Assembly: GCA_946478765.1 (NCBI GenBank)
Contig: CAMLDH010000260.1
Span: 1 to 5,815, forward strand
Source: an uncultured Oxalobacteraceae bacterium
Lineage (GTDB): Bacteria > Pseudomonadota > Gammaproteobacteria > Burkholderiales > Burkholderiaceae
Length of the DNA: 5,815 bases
Direction of reading: 5' to 3'
In this document: one piece after another, positions 1 through 5,815 of the stretch
Position numbering within the stretch: the stretch's first letter is position 1
Layout of the letters: each line of letters begins with the position of its first letter
Program-made: the position numbers and the translations under genes
Notes under the pieces: model-generated
Seen by the model: only the letters and a program-made list of their open reading frames with translations
Database searches by the model: none
Told to the model about the DNA's origin: nothing

Positions 1-2375
1 TCGCGTGACGGCTGCGTTTCCTTTTCCTCCCGTTTAGGCGCTTGCGGCCGATTGCCGAACAGCCTATCCCATAGGCTCCTGGTGTCCTCGACCTCCAGCG
101 AGCGGACGCCGTTTCCATTCGCATATTCGTCATACATCCAGTCGCCATCGGCCTGCGTCAGTCCGGCCGGCACCGGCCGCTGCATTTCCGCTTTCCCGCG
201 CAGCGCCACACGCATGTAATCGATCCAGATCGGCAGCGCGACGGTGGCCCCGAACTCGCGGCCGCCCAGCGACTTCGGCTTGTCGTATCCCATCCACGCG
301 ACCGCAACCGTATCGCCGCCATAGCCGGCGAACCAGCCATCCATCGCATCGTCGGTGGTGCCGGTCTTGCCGGCAAGATCGCCGCGTCCGAGCCGCTGGC
401 TGGCGAGATAGCCGGTGCCGGAGCGCACTACATCGCGCAGCATGGTGTCCATAATGAACGCGTTGCGCACGTCGAGCACGCGGGTGCTTTCCCGGTCGGC
501 GTCGACCGTCTTGTTTTCCAGAAGCACGTTGCCGCGTGCATCGGTCACTTTCTGGATCAGTCTGGAGGTGACCTGATAACCGCCGTTGGCGAATACCGCA
601 TAGGCGCCGGCCATCTGCAAGGGCGTAACGGCCCCTGTGCCGAGCGCCATCGTCAGATTGGACGGCTGCCGGCTTGCGTCAAATCCGAAACGCGTAAGGT
701 ACTGCTGCGCGTAAGGCGGCGTGATCGCGTGCAGGATGCGGATCGAGACCAGGTTCTTCGAGCGCTTCAGGCCGGTGCGCATCGTCACCGGGCCATCGGC
801 CTTGCCGTCATCGTTTTGCGGGTCCCAGGCTTGGCCGCCGGTATCGGATACGGCCATCGCAAGCGGTGCATCGTTGATCATGGTGGCGGGCGAAAAGCCT
901 TTTTCCAATGCTGCGGAGTAGATGAAAGGCTTGATGCTGGAGCCGGGCTGACGCCATGCCTGCGTCACATGGTCGAGCTTGTTGAAGGTGAAATCGAAGC
1001 CGCCGACCAGCGCACGATACGAGCCGTCCTGCGCATTGAGCGCGACGAATGCGGCTGCGACGTCGGGCAACTGGGTGATCGCCCATTTTTTCTTCGCGTC
1101 GCGCGTCACGCGAATGACGGCGCCGGCACGAATGCGATTCTGCGCCGCTGCCTTGGCGCTCAATGCGGATGCGGCAAAACGCAGGCCATCGCCGCTGATC
1201 TCGATGATGTCGCCTGACAAGGTTGCGGCGCGCACCGCTCTGGGCGATGCAGCAATCACGACCGCCGATTGCAGCTCGTCGCTGTCGGGGTGCTTGAGCA
1301 GTATTTCCGCGATGGCTTGCTGGCGTTCGTCATCGTCTTCCGGCAGTTCGATGAAGGCTTCGGGGCCGCGATAGCCGTGGCGGCGGTCGTAGTCGAGTAC
1401 GCCGCGCCGCACCGCTTCATACGCCGCGTCCTGGTCGGCTTTGGTGAGCGTGGTGATGACGTTGAAGCCGCGCGTGTAGATGTCTTCCTTGTACTGGGCG
1501 TACATGAACTGCCGCACTTGCTCGGCCGCATATTCGGCATGGGTGGTGAAGCGATGGCTATTGCCGCGGGCGGTGATTTTTTCTGCGACTGCCTTTTCGT
1601 ATTGCGTCGGCGTGATGTAGTCGAGATCGCGCATGCGCCTCAACACTTGCAATTGACGCTGCCTGGCGCGCATGGGATTGACCACCGGATTGGCGGCGGC
1701 GGGCGCCTGCGGCAATCCGGCCAGCATCGCCGCTTCGGCAATGCTCAGGTTTTGCACCGGCTTGCCGAAGTAGGTGCGCGCCGCACTGCCGAAGCCGTAG
1801 GCACGCTCGCCGAGATAAATCTGGTTCATGTACAGTTCGAGGATCTGGTCTTTCGACAGCTTTTCTTCGATCCTGAATGCGAGCATGATTTCGCTGATCT
1901 TGCGTGCGTAGGTTTTTTTCCGGCTCAGGAAAAACTCGCGCGCCACCTGCATGGTGATGGTGGAGGCGCCTTGTGAGCGGCTGTTGCGCAGGTTCGCGAG
2001 GCCGGCGCGCAATACGCCGGGGTAGTACACGCCGCCATGTGCATAAAAATGATCGTCCTCGATCGCGATGACCGCCTTTTTCATGACCGCGGGCATCTGG
2101 GCGATCGGCACGAAGTCGCGGTGCTCTTCGCCGAATTCGCCGATCAATACCTGGTCGGCGGTGAAGACGCGCAACGGAATCTTGGGCTGATAATCGACCA
2201 GTCCATCCATCGCCGGCAGCATCGGCAAGACGATCAGAAACGCGTAGACGACCAGCAGCAGGCCGGCAAACGCGAGGGCGGCGAACGGCGCCAGGAGCGC
2301 GTAGAAGATGCGCATTTTCAACGGCTGCCTGGACCAGTTTTTCAGATATGACGAGAGCAACGAAACCCACCGCAT
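1..2375 (-). CDS. mrcA: Penicillin-binding protein 1A, bifunctional transglycosylase/transpeptidase (3' end outside window)
   Basis: Class A PBP of the inner membrane that polymerises lipid II into glycan strands and cross-links the stem peptides. 791 residues are visible and the frame stays open at the left edge. One N-terminal membrane anchor lies at about residues 25-50. The GT51 domain (about 75-250) shows EDDHFYAHGG with catalytic Glu106, GASTITMQ (136-143), RKISEIMLA with Glu162, and KDQILELYMN (175-184). A linker/OB-like region of about 300-440 precedes the transpeptidase domain, which has SSIK (Ser479 nucleophile, Lys482), SKN (539-541) and KTGT (670-673). A charged tail starts near 770, so few residues should be missing. 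The start is well fixed: an in-frame TAA lies five codons upstream and AGGA sits 7 nt before the ATG. Oddity: GVYY at 115-118, where many PBP1A proteins have GVD. It lies downstream of the slipin gene, so it may be a second PBP1A copy rather than the one usually found beside pilMNOPQ; that is inference. Confidence 0.95.
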   Translation of the reverse strand, partial: MRWVSLLSSYLKNWSRQPLKMRIFYALLAPFAALAFAGLLLVVYAFLIVLPMLPAMDGLVDYQPKIPLRVFTADQVLIGEFGEEHRDFVPIAQMPAVMKKAVIAIEDDHFYAHGGVYYPGVLRAGLANLRNSRSQGASTITMQVAREFFLSRKKTYARKISEIMLAFRIEEKLSKDQILELYMNQIYLGERAYGFGSAARTYFGKPVQNLSIAEAAMLAGLPQAPAAANPVVNPMRARQRQLQVLRRMRDLDYITPTQYEKAVAEKITARGNSHRFTTHAEYAAEQVRQFMYAQYKEDIYTRGFNVITTLTKADQDAAYEAVRRGVLDYDRRHGYRGPEAFIELPEDDDERQQAIAEILLKHPDSDELQSAVVIAASPRAVRAATLSGDIIEISGDGLRFAASALSAKAAAQNRIRAGAVIRVTRDAKKKWAITQLPDVAAAFVALNAQDGSYRALVGGFDFTFNKLDHVTQAWRQPGSSIKPFIYSAALEKGFSPATMINDAPLAMAVSDTGGQAWDPQNDDGKADGPVTMRTGLKRSKNLVSIRILHAITPPYAQQYLTRFGFDASRQPSNLTMALGTGAVTPLQMAGAYAVFANGGYQVTSRLIQKVTDARGNVLLENKTVDADRESTRVLDVRNAFIMDTMLRDVVRSGTGYLASQRLGRGDLAGKTGTTDDAMDGWFAGYGGDTVAVAWMGYDKPKSLGGREFGATVALPIWIDYMRVALRGKAEMQRPVPAGLTQADGDWMYDEYANGNGVRSLEVEDTRSLWDRLFGNRPQAPKREEKETQPSR

Positions 2376-2382
2376 TGCAATT

Positions 2383-2386
2383 TCCT
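2383..2386 (-). promoter_or_regulatory. Ribosome binding site of mrcA
   Basis: AGGA on the minus strand, 7 nt before the ATG at 2375. The in-frame TAA just upstream excludes an earlier start, and the next internal ATG (codon 21) would cut into the segment preceding the membrane anchor. Confidence 0.7.
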
Positions 2387-2496
2387 GTTAGTGTGCGCAG
2401 CGCCACTCTAACAGATGGGGTTCACGGATCTTGTGACATTTTGAAACAGCGCTTGCAGAGTGAAAACGGATGAATTCCGTAGATTGCCCACTGGAT

Positions 2497-2522
2497 AAAC
2501 GTAGGCGCTAAAGCCCCCCTAC
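2497..2522 (-). terminator. Weak candidate terminator after the slipin gene
   Basis: About 20 nt past the slipin stop codon the minus strand can pair GTAGG (2518-2522) with CCTAC (2501-2505), with an inner GC-TTTA-GC hairpin separated by a GGG/G bulge. Only a short GTTTAT follows, so termination would be weak at best. A second 5-bp dyad, ACGGA/TCCGT (2466-2480, loop of 5), is followed by TTTCA on the minus strand and is an equally modest alternative. Either may simply attenuate read-through into mrcA. No convincing -35/-10 promoter was found in the 166-bp gap. Confidence 0.25.
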
Positions 2523-2541
2523 CCTACCGGAACATAATGTC

Positions 2542-3309
2542 CTACCGCGCCGCGTTATCACGGGACAATTCAGCCATCCCGCTCAGCAACTCGATCGGCA
2601 GCGGAAAAACAATGGTGGACGCTTTGTCGCCGGCAATATTGGCCAGCGTCTGCATATAGCGCAATTGCATTGCACCCGACTGTTGCGCCAGCACTTGCGC
2701 AGCCTGCATCAGCTTTTCCGATGCCTGCAATTCCCCTTCCGCATGGATCACCTTGGCGCGCCGCTCGCGTTCGGCTTCCGCTTGCCGCGCAATCGCGCGT
2801 ATCATCGATTCGTCCAGGTCGACGTGCTTGATCTCGACGTTGGCGACCTTGATGCCCCACACATCGGTTTGCGTATCGAGCACCTGCTGGATATCGAGGT
2901 TGAGCCGTTCGCGTTCAGCCAGCATTTCATCCAGTTCATGCTTGCCGAGTACCGCGCGCAGCGTGGTCTGCGCGAGTTGGCTGGTTGCCTCGAAAAAATT
3001 CGCGACCTGGATGATGGCCTTCTCCGGATCGACCACACGGAAATACACCACCGCGTTGACTTTCACCGAGACGTTATCGCGCGAGATCACGTCTTGCGTC
3101 GGCACGTCCAGCACCACGGTGCGCAAGTCGACGCGCACCATTTGCTGGAGCGCCGGAATCAGGAGCACCAGCCCCGGCCCTTTCACCTTCCAGAAGCGGC
3201 CCAACTGAAACACGACGCCGCGCTCGTACTCGCGCAGGATGCGAATGGACGAAGCGAGCAACGCGATCAGCAGCACCAGAAGACCGCTGAACCCGAATTG
3301 GAAAAACAT
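2542..3309 (-). CDS. Slipin/stomatin-family SPFH-domain membrane protein
   Basis: 255-residue bacterial slipin (stomatin/prohibitin superfamily), normal length for the family. These proteins oligomerise on the inner membrane and organise patches or control partner proteins. A hydrophobic N-terminal segment (about 5-23) is followed by the juxtamembrane motif [14 protein letters not shown] (26-39). The SPFH domain (about 26-175) includes [25 protein letters not shown] and [11 protein letters not shown] charged Ala/Glu/Arg-rich coiled coil lies at about 170-212. The C-terminal hydrophobic stretch [12 protein letters not shown] (231-242) resembles the segment cut by the partner protease in the archaeal p-stomatin pair. 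The frame is open 39 codons further upstream inside nfeD, but the ATG at 3309 is preferred because AAAGGAG lies 7 nt before it and translation then begins directly with the membrane segment. Only two bases separate it from the nfeD stop, so the two genes are surely co-transcribed and probably translationally coupled. QmcA-type SPFH proteins are relatives, but the NfeD neighbour and length favour slipin. Confidence 0.93.
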   Translation of the reverse strand: MFFQFGFSGLLVLLIALLASSIRILREYERGVVFQLGRFWKVKGPGLVLLIPALQQMVRVDLRTVVLDVPTQDVISRDNVSVKVNAVVYFRVVDPEKAIIQVANFFEATSQLAQTTLRAVLGKHELDEMLAERERLNLDIQQVLDTQTDVWGIKVANVEIKHVDLDESMIRAIARQAEAERERRAKVIHAEGELQASEKLMQAAQVLAQQSGAMQLRYMQTLANIAGDKASTIVFPLPIELLSGMAELSRDNAAR

Positions 3310-3311
3310 GG

Positions 3312-4715
3312 TTATTCTCCTTTGTCGTAATTGACGATCGGCGCGACTTCCAGCACCAATCCATTGCGCGCGATCACGCGCACTTTCTGCCCGCGCCGCA
3401 ACGGCGTGTTGCTGACCACGCGCCAATTCTCGCTATGGACGCGGGCCCAGCCTTCACCCGCGGCATCGGCCACGATTTCTGCGACAGCGCCGATGAGCTC
3501 ATTACTCCCTATTACCACCGCGCGCCGGCGTGTTTTCAATACGATGCCGACGATGGCGGCAATCAATAGCGCGTTCAGCAGCGCGATGGTGATAATCAAT
3601 CCGATCGGGATGCCGAAGCCGGGCAGTTCGGTGTCGATCAGGATCACGGCGCCGATGACAAAAGCGATGATGCCGCCCAGCCCGAGCGAGCCGAAGCTCG
3701 GCAGGAACGCTTCCGCCACCATGAAGCCGATGCCAAGCATAATGAGCGCCAGACCGGCGTAGTTCACGGGCAGCAGTTGCAGCGCGTATAGGCCGAGCAG
3801 CAGGCAGATGCCGCCGAGCACGCCAGGCAAGACCATGCCGGGGCTCATGAATTCGAAGATCAATCCGTAGATGCCGATTGCCATCAGGATCAGCGCGATG
3901 CTGGGATCGGTGATGACGGCGAGCAGCTTGGCGCGCCAGTCCGGCTGGTAATTCACAATGGATGCGCCGCCTGTCTGCAGCAATTTTTCCTGTCCTTGCA
4001 CATTCACTTTCTTGCCGTCCAGCTGGTGCAGCAGATTGGCAAGATCGGGCGCGACGTATTCGACCACATGCAATTTCAATGCATCGTCAGCTGACAGGCT
4101 CACGGCTTCACGCACTGCCCGCTCGGCCCATTCCATATTGCGTCCCCGCATTTGCGCCAATCCGCGAATGTAGGCGGCGGCATCGTTGACTTGCTTGCGG
4201 TTCATCGGCTCGGTCAGCGGGCCGGCGGGTGCCTTGTCGTCTTTCGCATTGCGTTCATTTTTAGGCTGGCTGGGCGCGGGCTTGTCCGGTTCCGATGGCG
4301 CGCCGAGTTGGACCGGCGTCGCGGCGCCCAGATTGGTGCCCGGCGCCATCGCGGCAATATGGCTGGCGTAGAGGATGTAGGTGCCGGCACTGGCAGCGCG
4401 CGCGCCGCTGGGGGCGCCATAGCGTGCAACCGGCACCGGCGCCGCGAGGATGGCCTTGATGATGGTTCGCATCGAGGTATCCAGTCCGCCCGGCGTATCG
4501 ATCTTGAGCACCACCAGTTGCGCGCCGTCGCGCGCAGCATGGGCGATGCCGCGAGCGGCATAATCGGCAGTGGCCGGACCGATCGCACCTTCGACCGTCA
4601 ACACGGTCACGGGCTTGGCAGCGGCGATCAGCCCGGCCGACAGCATGGTCAAGATGAGCGCGAAAGCAATCCGAAAAATGAAGTGTCCAATCCTCATCAT
4701 AAACAGGTGATTCAT
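3312..4715 (-). CDS. nfeD: Long-form NfeD membrane-bound serine protease (ClpP-like domain plus NfeD domain)
   Basis: 467 residues from this start. Long NfeD proteins (type: P. horikoshii PH1510) are membrane proteases with a Ser/Lys dyad, paired with a stomatin/slipin. Order seen: signal peptide or first membrane segment (about 7-33, [15 protein letters not shown]); ClpP/S49-like domain (about 35-235) with [10 protein letters not shown] (73-82), [11 protein letters not shown] (nucleophile Ser109) and Lys174 in [16 protein letters not shown]; four to five hydrophobic helices (about 268-394); then a cytoplasmic OB-fold NfeD domain (about 400-460, [23 protein letters not shown]). A Pro/Lys/Asp-rich insert (about 138-171) lies between the catalytic Ser and Lys. 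Start uncertain: ATGs at 4763 (483 aa), 4715 and 4700/4697 are in frame and none has a strong Shine-Dalgarno. The later ones give a more normal signal peptide. It ends two bases before the slipin gene. Its promoter should lie in the divergent region to the right. Confidence 0.93.
   Translation of the reverse strand: MNHLFMMRIGHFIFRIAFALILTMLSAGLIAAAKPVTVLTVEGAIGPATADYAARGIAHAARDGAQLVVLKIDTPGGLDTSMRTIIKAILAAPVPVARYGAPSGARAASAGTYILYASHIAAMAPGTNLGAATPVQLGAPSEPDKPAPSQPKNERNAKDDKAPAGPLTEPMNRKQVNDAAAYIRGLAQMRGRNMEWAERAVREAVSLSADDALKLHVVEYVAPDLANLLHQLDGKKVNVQGQEKLLQTGGASIVNYQPDWRAKLLAVITDPSIALILMAIGIYGLIFEFMSPGMVLPGVLGGICLLLGLYALQLLPVNYAGLALIMLGIGFMVAEAFLPSFGSLGLGGIIAFVIGAVILIDTELPGFGIPIGLIITIALLNALLIAAIVGIVLKTRRRAVVIGSNELIGAVAEIVADAAGEGWARVHSENWRVVSNTPLRRGQKVRVIARNGLVLEVAPIVNYDKGE
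3317..3323 (-). promoter_or_regulatory. Ribosome binding site of the slipin gene, inside the nfeD 3' end
   Basis: AAAGGAG on the minus strand overlaps the last codons of nfeD (Lys-Gly-Glu-stop) and sits 7 nt before the ATG at 3309. It decides the slipin start against the longer in-frame extension into nfeD and fits translational coupling. Confidence 0.8.
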
Positions 4716-4750
4716 GCGCTCGCCCGATGGAGGGTGCCGGGCCCCTGATG

Positions 4751-4812
4751 ACTTGGCGGCCATACCGGCCTGTTACTTGATCCCGACCACCATGGAATCG
4801 GGTCCGCCAAGT
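4751..4812 (-). repeat. Inverted repeat with nested hairpin in the nfeD leader
   Basis: ACTTGGCGG (4751-4759) and CCGCCAAGT (4804-4812) are perfect 9-bp inverted copies. Between them CCCGA (4782-4786) and TCGGG (4798-4802) can form an inner hairpin, and a further ACTTG (4775-4779) can compete for the same CAAGT at 4808-4812. On the minus-strand transcript the long fold would tie up codons 2-5 next to the ATG at 4763. A role in translation or transcription control is inference. Confidence 0.45.
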
Positions 4813-4851
4813 GCTCTACCCGCGTCTTTTGGAATCATGTACATCTTGGCT

Positions 4852-4878
4852 TTTATTGCATCATTAGATAGCAATAAA
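4852..4878. promoter_or_regulatory. AT-rich 8-bp dyad, candidate operator upstream of nfeD
   Basis: TTTATTGC (4852-4859) and GCAATAAA (4871-4878) form perfect inverted arms separated by 11 bp, so the half-sites are 19 bp apart, about two helix turns. The spacer holds TCTAAT on the minus strand, a 5/6 match to a -10 box pointing at nfeD, though with no good -35. The layout fits a dimeric regulator site over the nfeD promoter. The regulator is unknown. Confidence 0.35.
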
Positions 4879-4893
4879 TCACTGAAGATTGCG

Positions 4894-5112
4894 TCATGTC
4901 AGATAAAAGGATTTGCCCGTGGACAGCTTGCTTTTTTCCAGGGCAAACGTGCCGCCATCTGCAGTGCTTTCTTGCTGTAGAAATTCGGCGAAACGATCAA
5001 GGCTGGAGTAGCCCCGGAAATCCCGGCAGCCCTTGGGATTGTAGCCATAACCAAACAGGCAGCCATTGCTTGGCTTCACAATGCTAAAGCTTCGGTAGAA
5101 TGCCAGTACCAT
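4894..5112 (-). CDS. Doubtful small hypothetical protein
   Basis: A 72-codon open frame on the minus strand between the divergent promoters. I do not recognise it. Codon third positions are fairly GC-rich and the composition is protein-like (Gly, Tyr and Phe rich in the middle, two Cys, no long biased runs), with a polar, Lys/Ser-rich C-terminus and no clear signal peptide or membrane helix. Against it: no Shine-Dalgarno before the ATG at 5112, which directly follows an in-frame stop, and the frame overlaps the likely chemoreceptor promoter. It may be a chance frame or a gene remnant. Confidence 0.22.
   Translation of the reverse strand: MVLAFYRSFSIVKPSNGCLFGYGYNPKGCRDFRGYSSLDRFAEFLQQESTADGGTFALEKSKLSTGKSFYLT
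5075..5101 (+). promoter_or_regulatory. Candidate sigma70-like promoter for the chemoreceptor gene
   Basis: TTCACA (5075-5080, 5/6 to the -35 consensus) and TAGAAT (5096-5101, 5/6 to the -10 consensus) are 15 bp apart, shorter than the ideal 17. A transcript would start near 5108, leaving a leader of about 100 nt. No good flagellar sigma28 box (TAAA then GCCGATAA) was found. Confidence 0.3.
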
Positions 5113-5153
5113 TTAGCAAGTGGATTCAATGGGATATGCAACGCTTCAGTCGT

Positions 5154-5194
5154 GATTCGATTCTTGTTTCTTGTACTTACAAAACTTACAAAAC
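5154..5194 (+). repeat. Three consecutive short tandem duplications before the chemoreceptor gene
   Basis: GATTC twice (5154-5163), TTCTTGT twice (5161-5174) and ACTTACAAA twice (5175-5192, plus two more bases) run one after another and end just before the ribosome binding site. TTGTA-CT-TACAA (5171-5182) is also a small dyad spanning the junction of the last two repeats. The function is unknown; they lie in the probable 5' leader. Confidence 0.7.
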
Positions 5195-5200
5195 GGGGGA
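5195..5200 (+). promoter_or_regulatory. Ribosome binding site of the chemoreceptor gene
   Basis: GGGGGA, 5 nt before the ATG at 5206. The nearby ATG at 5201 meets a stop (ATG ATA TGA) and is excluded, so 5206 is the start. Confidence 0.65.
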
Positions 5201-5205
5201 ATGAT

Positions 5206-5815
5206 ATGAATGTCGCAAATTGGAGAATCGGCACGCGCTTGGGTTTCGGGTTTTCTTGCGTGCTCGGGTTATTGATGCTGTTGAGCGGCATCGGCATCTG
5301 GCGCTTGCAGACCGCCGGCAACCTGACCGACGAGATGGTGAATCAGGCGTTGAGGAAGGAGCGCCTGGTGACGGAATGGCATAGCGCGACTCAGGTGAAT
5401 GGCGCCAGAACGTTTGAACTGGTGGCGAGTACGGATGCTGCACGTCAAAAAGCGTTGCAGGACAAGATCAAGGGCACCAGTCAGCGCATTACCGAAATAC
5501 AGGACCAACTGGGGCACATGGACAAGAGCAGCGCCGAGGCAGCCTTGTTCACCGATATCGCGGACAAGCGTAATGTCTATCGCAGCGCGCGCGAGGCGGT
5601 CATCAATGCGCAAAAGCAAGGCAATGCAGAGAACGTGAAAGAACTTGTGAATGCCCGTCTTGAACCGGCGCTTGACGCTTATCTCGCCGTGATCAACCAG
5701 CTGACCTTGCATCATGCCGCAGTGGTCTCGGCGATCTCCGGCAATGTGGTGCAACAGTATCGGACCGGCCAGTGGTGGATGGGATCGTTGGGCTGCATCG
5801 CGCTGGCGGTCGGTA
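5206..5815 (+). CDS. Methyl-accepting chemotaxis protein, N-terminal part (3' end outside window)
   Basis: The first 203 residues of a transmembrane chemoreceptor that would signal to CheA/CheW. Visible order: short basic N-terminus (WRIGTRLG), first membrane helix (about 11-33), then a largely helical periplasmic domain (about 35-188) of the four-helix-bundle MCP type. That domain carries motifs frequent in betaproteobacterial receptors: ALRKERLVTEW (48-58), NGARTFEL (65-72), TSQRITEIQDQL (91-102), YRSAREAV (125-132) and EPALDAYL (153-160). A second membrane helix begins at about 190 (WWMGSLGCIALAVG) and is cut by the window edge. The HAMP and methylation/signalling domains must lie further right, so the MCP call rests on the N-terminal pattern only. 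A histidine kinase or diguanylate cyclase with the same sensor domain is a less likely alternative. The ligand cannot be told. It is transcribed away from nfeD and probably has its own promoter. Confidence 0.85.
   Translation, partial: MNVANWRIGTRLGFGFSCVLGLLMLLSGIGIWRLQTAGNLTDEMVNQALRKERLVTEWHSATQVNGARTFELVASTDAARQKALQDKIKGTSQRITEIQDQLGHMDKSSAEAALFTDIADKRNVYRSAREAVINAQKQGNAENVKELVNARLEPALDAYLAVINQLTLHHAAVVSAISGNVVQQYRTGQWWMGSLGCIALAVG

Larger units (their letters stand above)
4716..5205. other. Divergent intergenic region between nfeD and the chemoreceptor gene
   Basis: About 490 bp (440 if nfeD starts at 4763) that should carry promoters for both divergent genes. It is more AT-rich than the flanks between about 4840 and 4920 and again near 5130-5195. 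It contains a 9-bp inverted repeat near the nfeD start, an 8-bp dyad at 4852-4878, a doubtful small ORF on the minus strand, a possible sigma70-like promoter near 5075-5101 and short tandem duplications at 5154-5194. No tRNA, known riboswitch or mobile-element end was recognised. Confidence 0.7.

Noticed and set aside
1269..1976. 235-codon plus-strand frame opposite mrcA
   Set aside because: Antisense shadow in GC-rich coding DNA; the opposite strand encodes the PBP1A linker and transglycosylase domain without interruption.
1558..2406. 282-codon minus-strand frame overlapping mrcA
   Set aside because: Its translation is Arg/His/Pro-rich and lacks recognisable domains, while the neighbouring frame from 2375 gives continuous PBP1A motifs. 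It is an out-of-frame shadow.
2433..2449. Possible Pho box upstream of mrcA (CTGTTTC, AAAA, TGTCAC on the minus strand)
   Set aside because: The two half-sites are 10 bp apart instead of 11 and the first matches poorly, so it does not fit a PhoB site.
2665..3330. 221-codon plus-strand frame opposite the slipin gene
   Set aside because: Antisense shadow with biased His/Arg/Leu composition; the minus strand carries a full SPFH protein.
4152..4748. 198-codon plus-strand frame opposite nfeD
   Set aside because: Arg/Gly/His-rich shadow of the conserved protease domain coded on the other strand.
4714..4980. 88-codon plus-strand frame spanning the nfeD start region
   Set aside because: Overlaps the nfeD 5' end antisense, has no ribosome binding site and no recognisable domain.
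5084..5108. Flagellar sigma28 promoter (TAAAGCTT followed by GCCAGTAC) for the chemoreceptor
   Set aside because: The -10 half differs from GCCGATAA at several positions and the spacing is two bases short.
5269..5754. 161-codon minus-strand frame opposite the chemoreceptor gene
   Set aside because: The plus-strand frame from 5206 has a ribosome binding site, membrane helices and sensor-domain motifs; the minus frame has none.

Overview
The window looks like chromosomal DNA of a betaproteobacterium, most likely Burkholderiales and Oxalobacteraceae-like. This is inferred from GC-rich codon use, the sequence character of the class A penicillin-binding protein, and a chemoreceptor N-terminus (WRIGTRLG start, KER and EW motifs) of a type common in that group. 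No database search was possible, so the placement is an inference. No insertion sequence, CRISPR array, tRNA or rRNA was seen.

Layout. Positions 1-2375 (minus strand) encode most of a bifunctional peptidoglycan synthase, PBP1A (mrcA/ponA type); its last few codons run off the left edge. A 166-bp gap (2376-2541) holds weak hairpins and the mrcA ribosome binding site. Positions 2542-3309 (minus) encode a slipin/stomatin-family SPFH membrane protein. Two bases upstream of it ends a long-form NfeD membrane serine protease (3312-4715, or to 4763 with an earlier start). A divergent intergenic region of about 450-490 bp follows, with inverted repeats, short tandem duplications and one doubtful small ORF. 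From 5206 to the right edge (plus strand) lies the N-terminal part of a methyl-accepting chemotaxis protein with a four-helix-bundle sensor domain.

How the genes fit together. The long NfeD and slipin genes form the known protease/stomatin pair. Both genes look intact, with the Ser/Lys catalytic dyad in NfeD and a hydrophobic C-terminal stretch in the slipin that resembles the segment cut in the archaeal pair. SPFH proteins organise membrane patches, and a cell-wall synthase lies directly downstream on the same strand. A functional link between that membrane pair and PBP1A is possible but is only inferred from position. The chemoreceptor is divergent and probably unrelated in function.

I do not see a clearly undescribed multigene system. 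The parts most worth a second look are in the nfeD/chemoreceptor intergenic region: a 9-bp inverted repeat able to form alternative folds around the candidate nfeD starts, an 8-bp AT-rich dyad further upstream, and three consecutive tandem duplications in front of the chemoreceptor gene.
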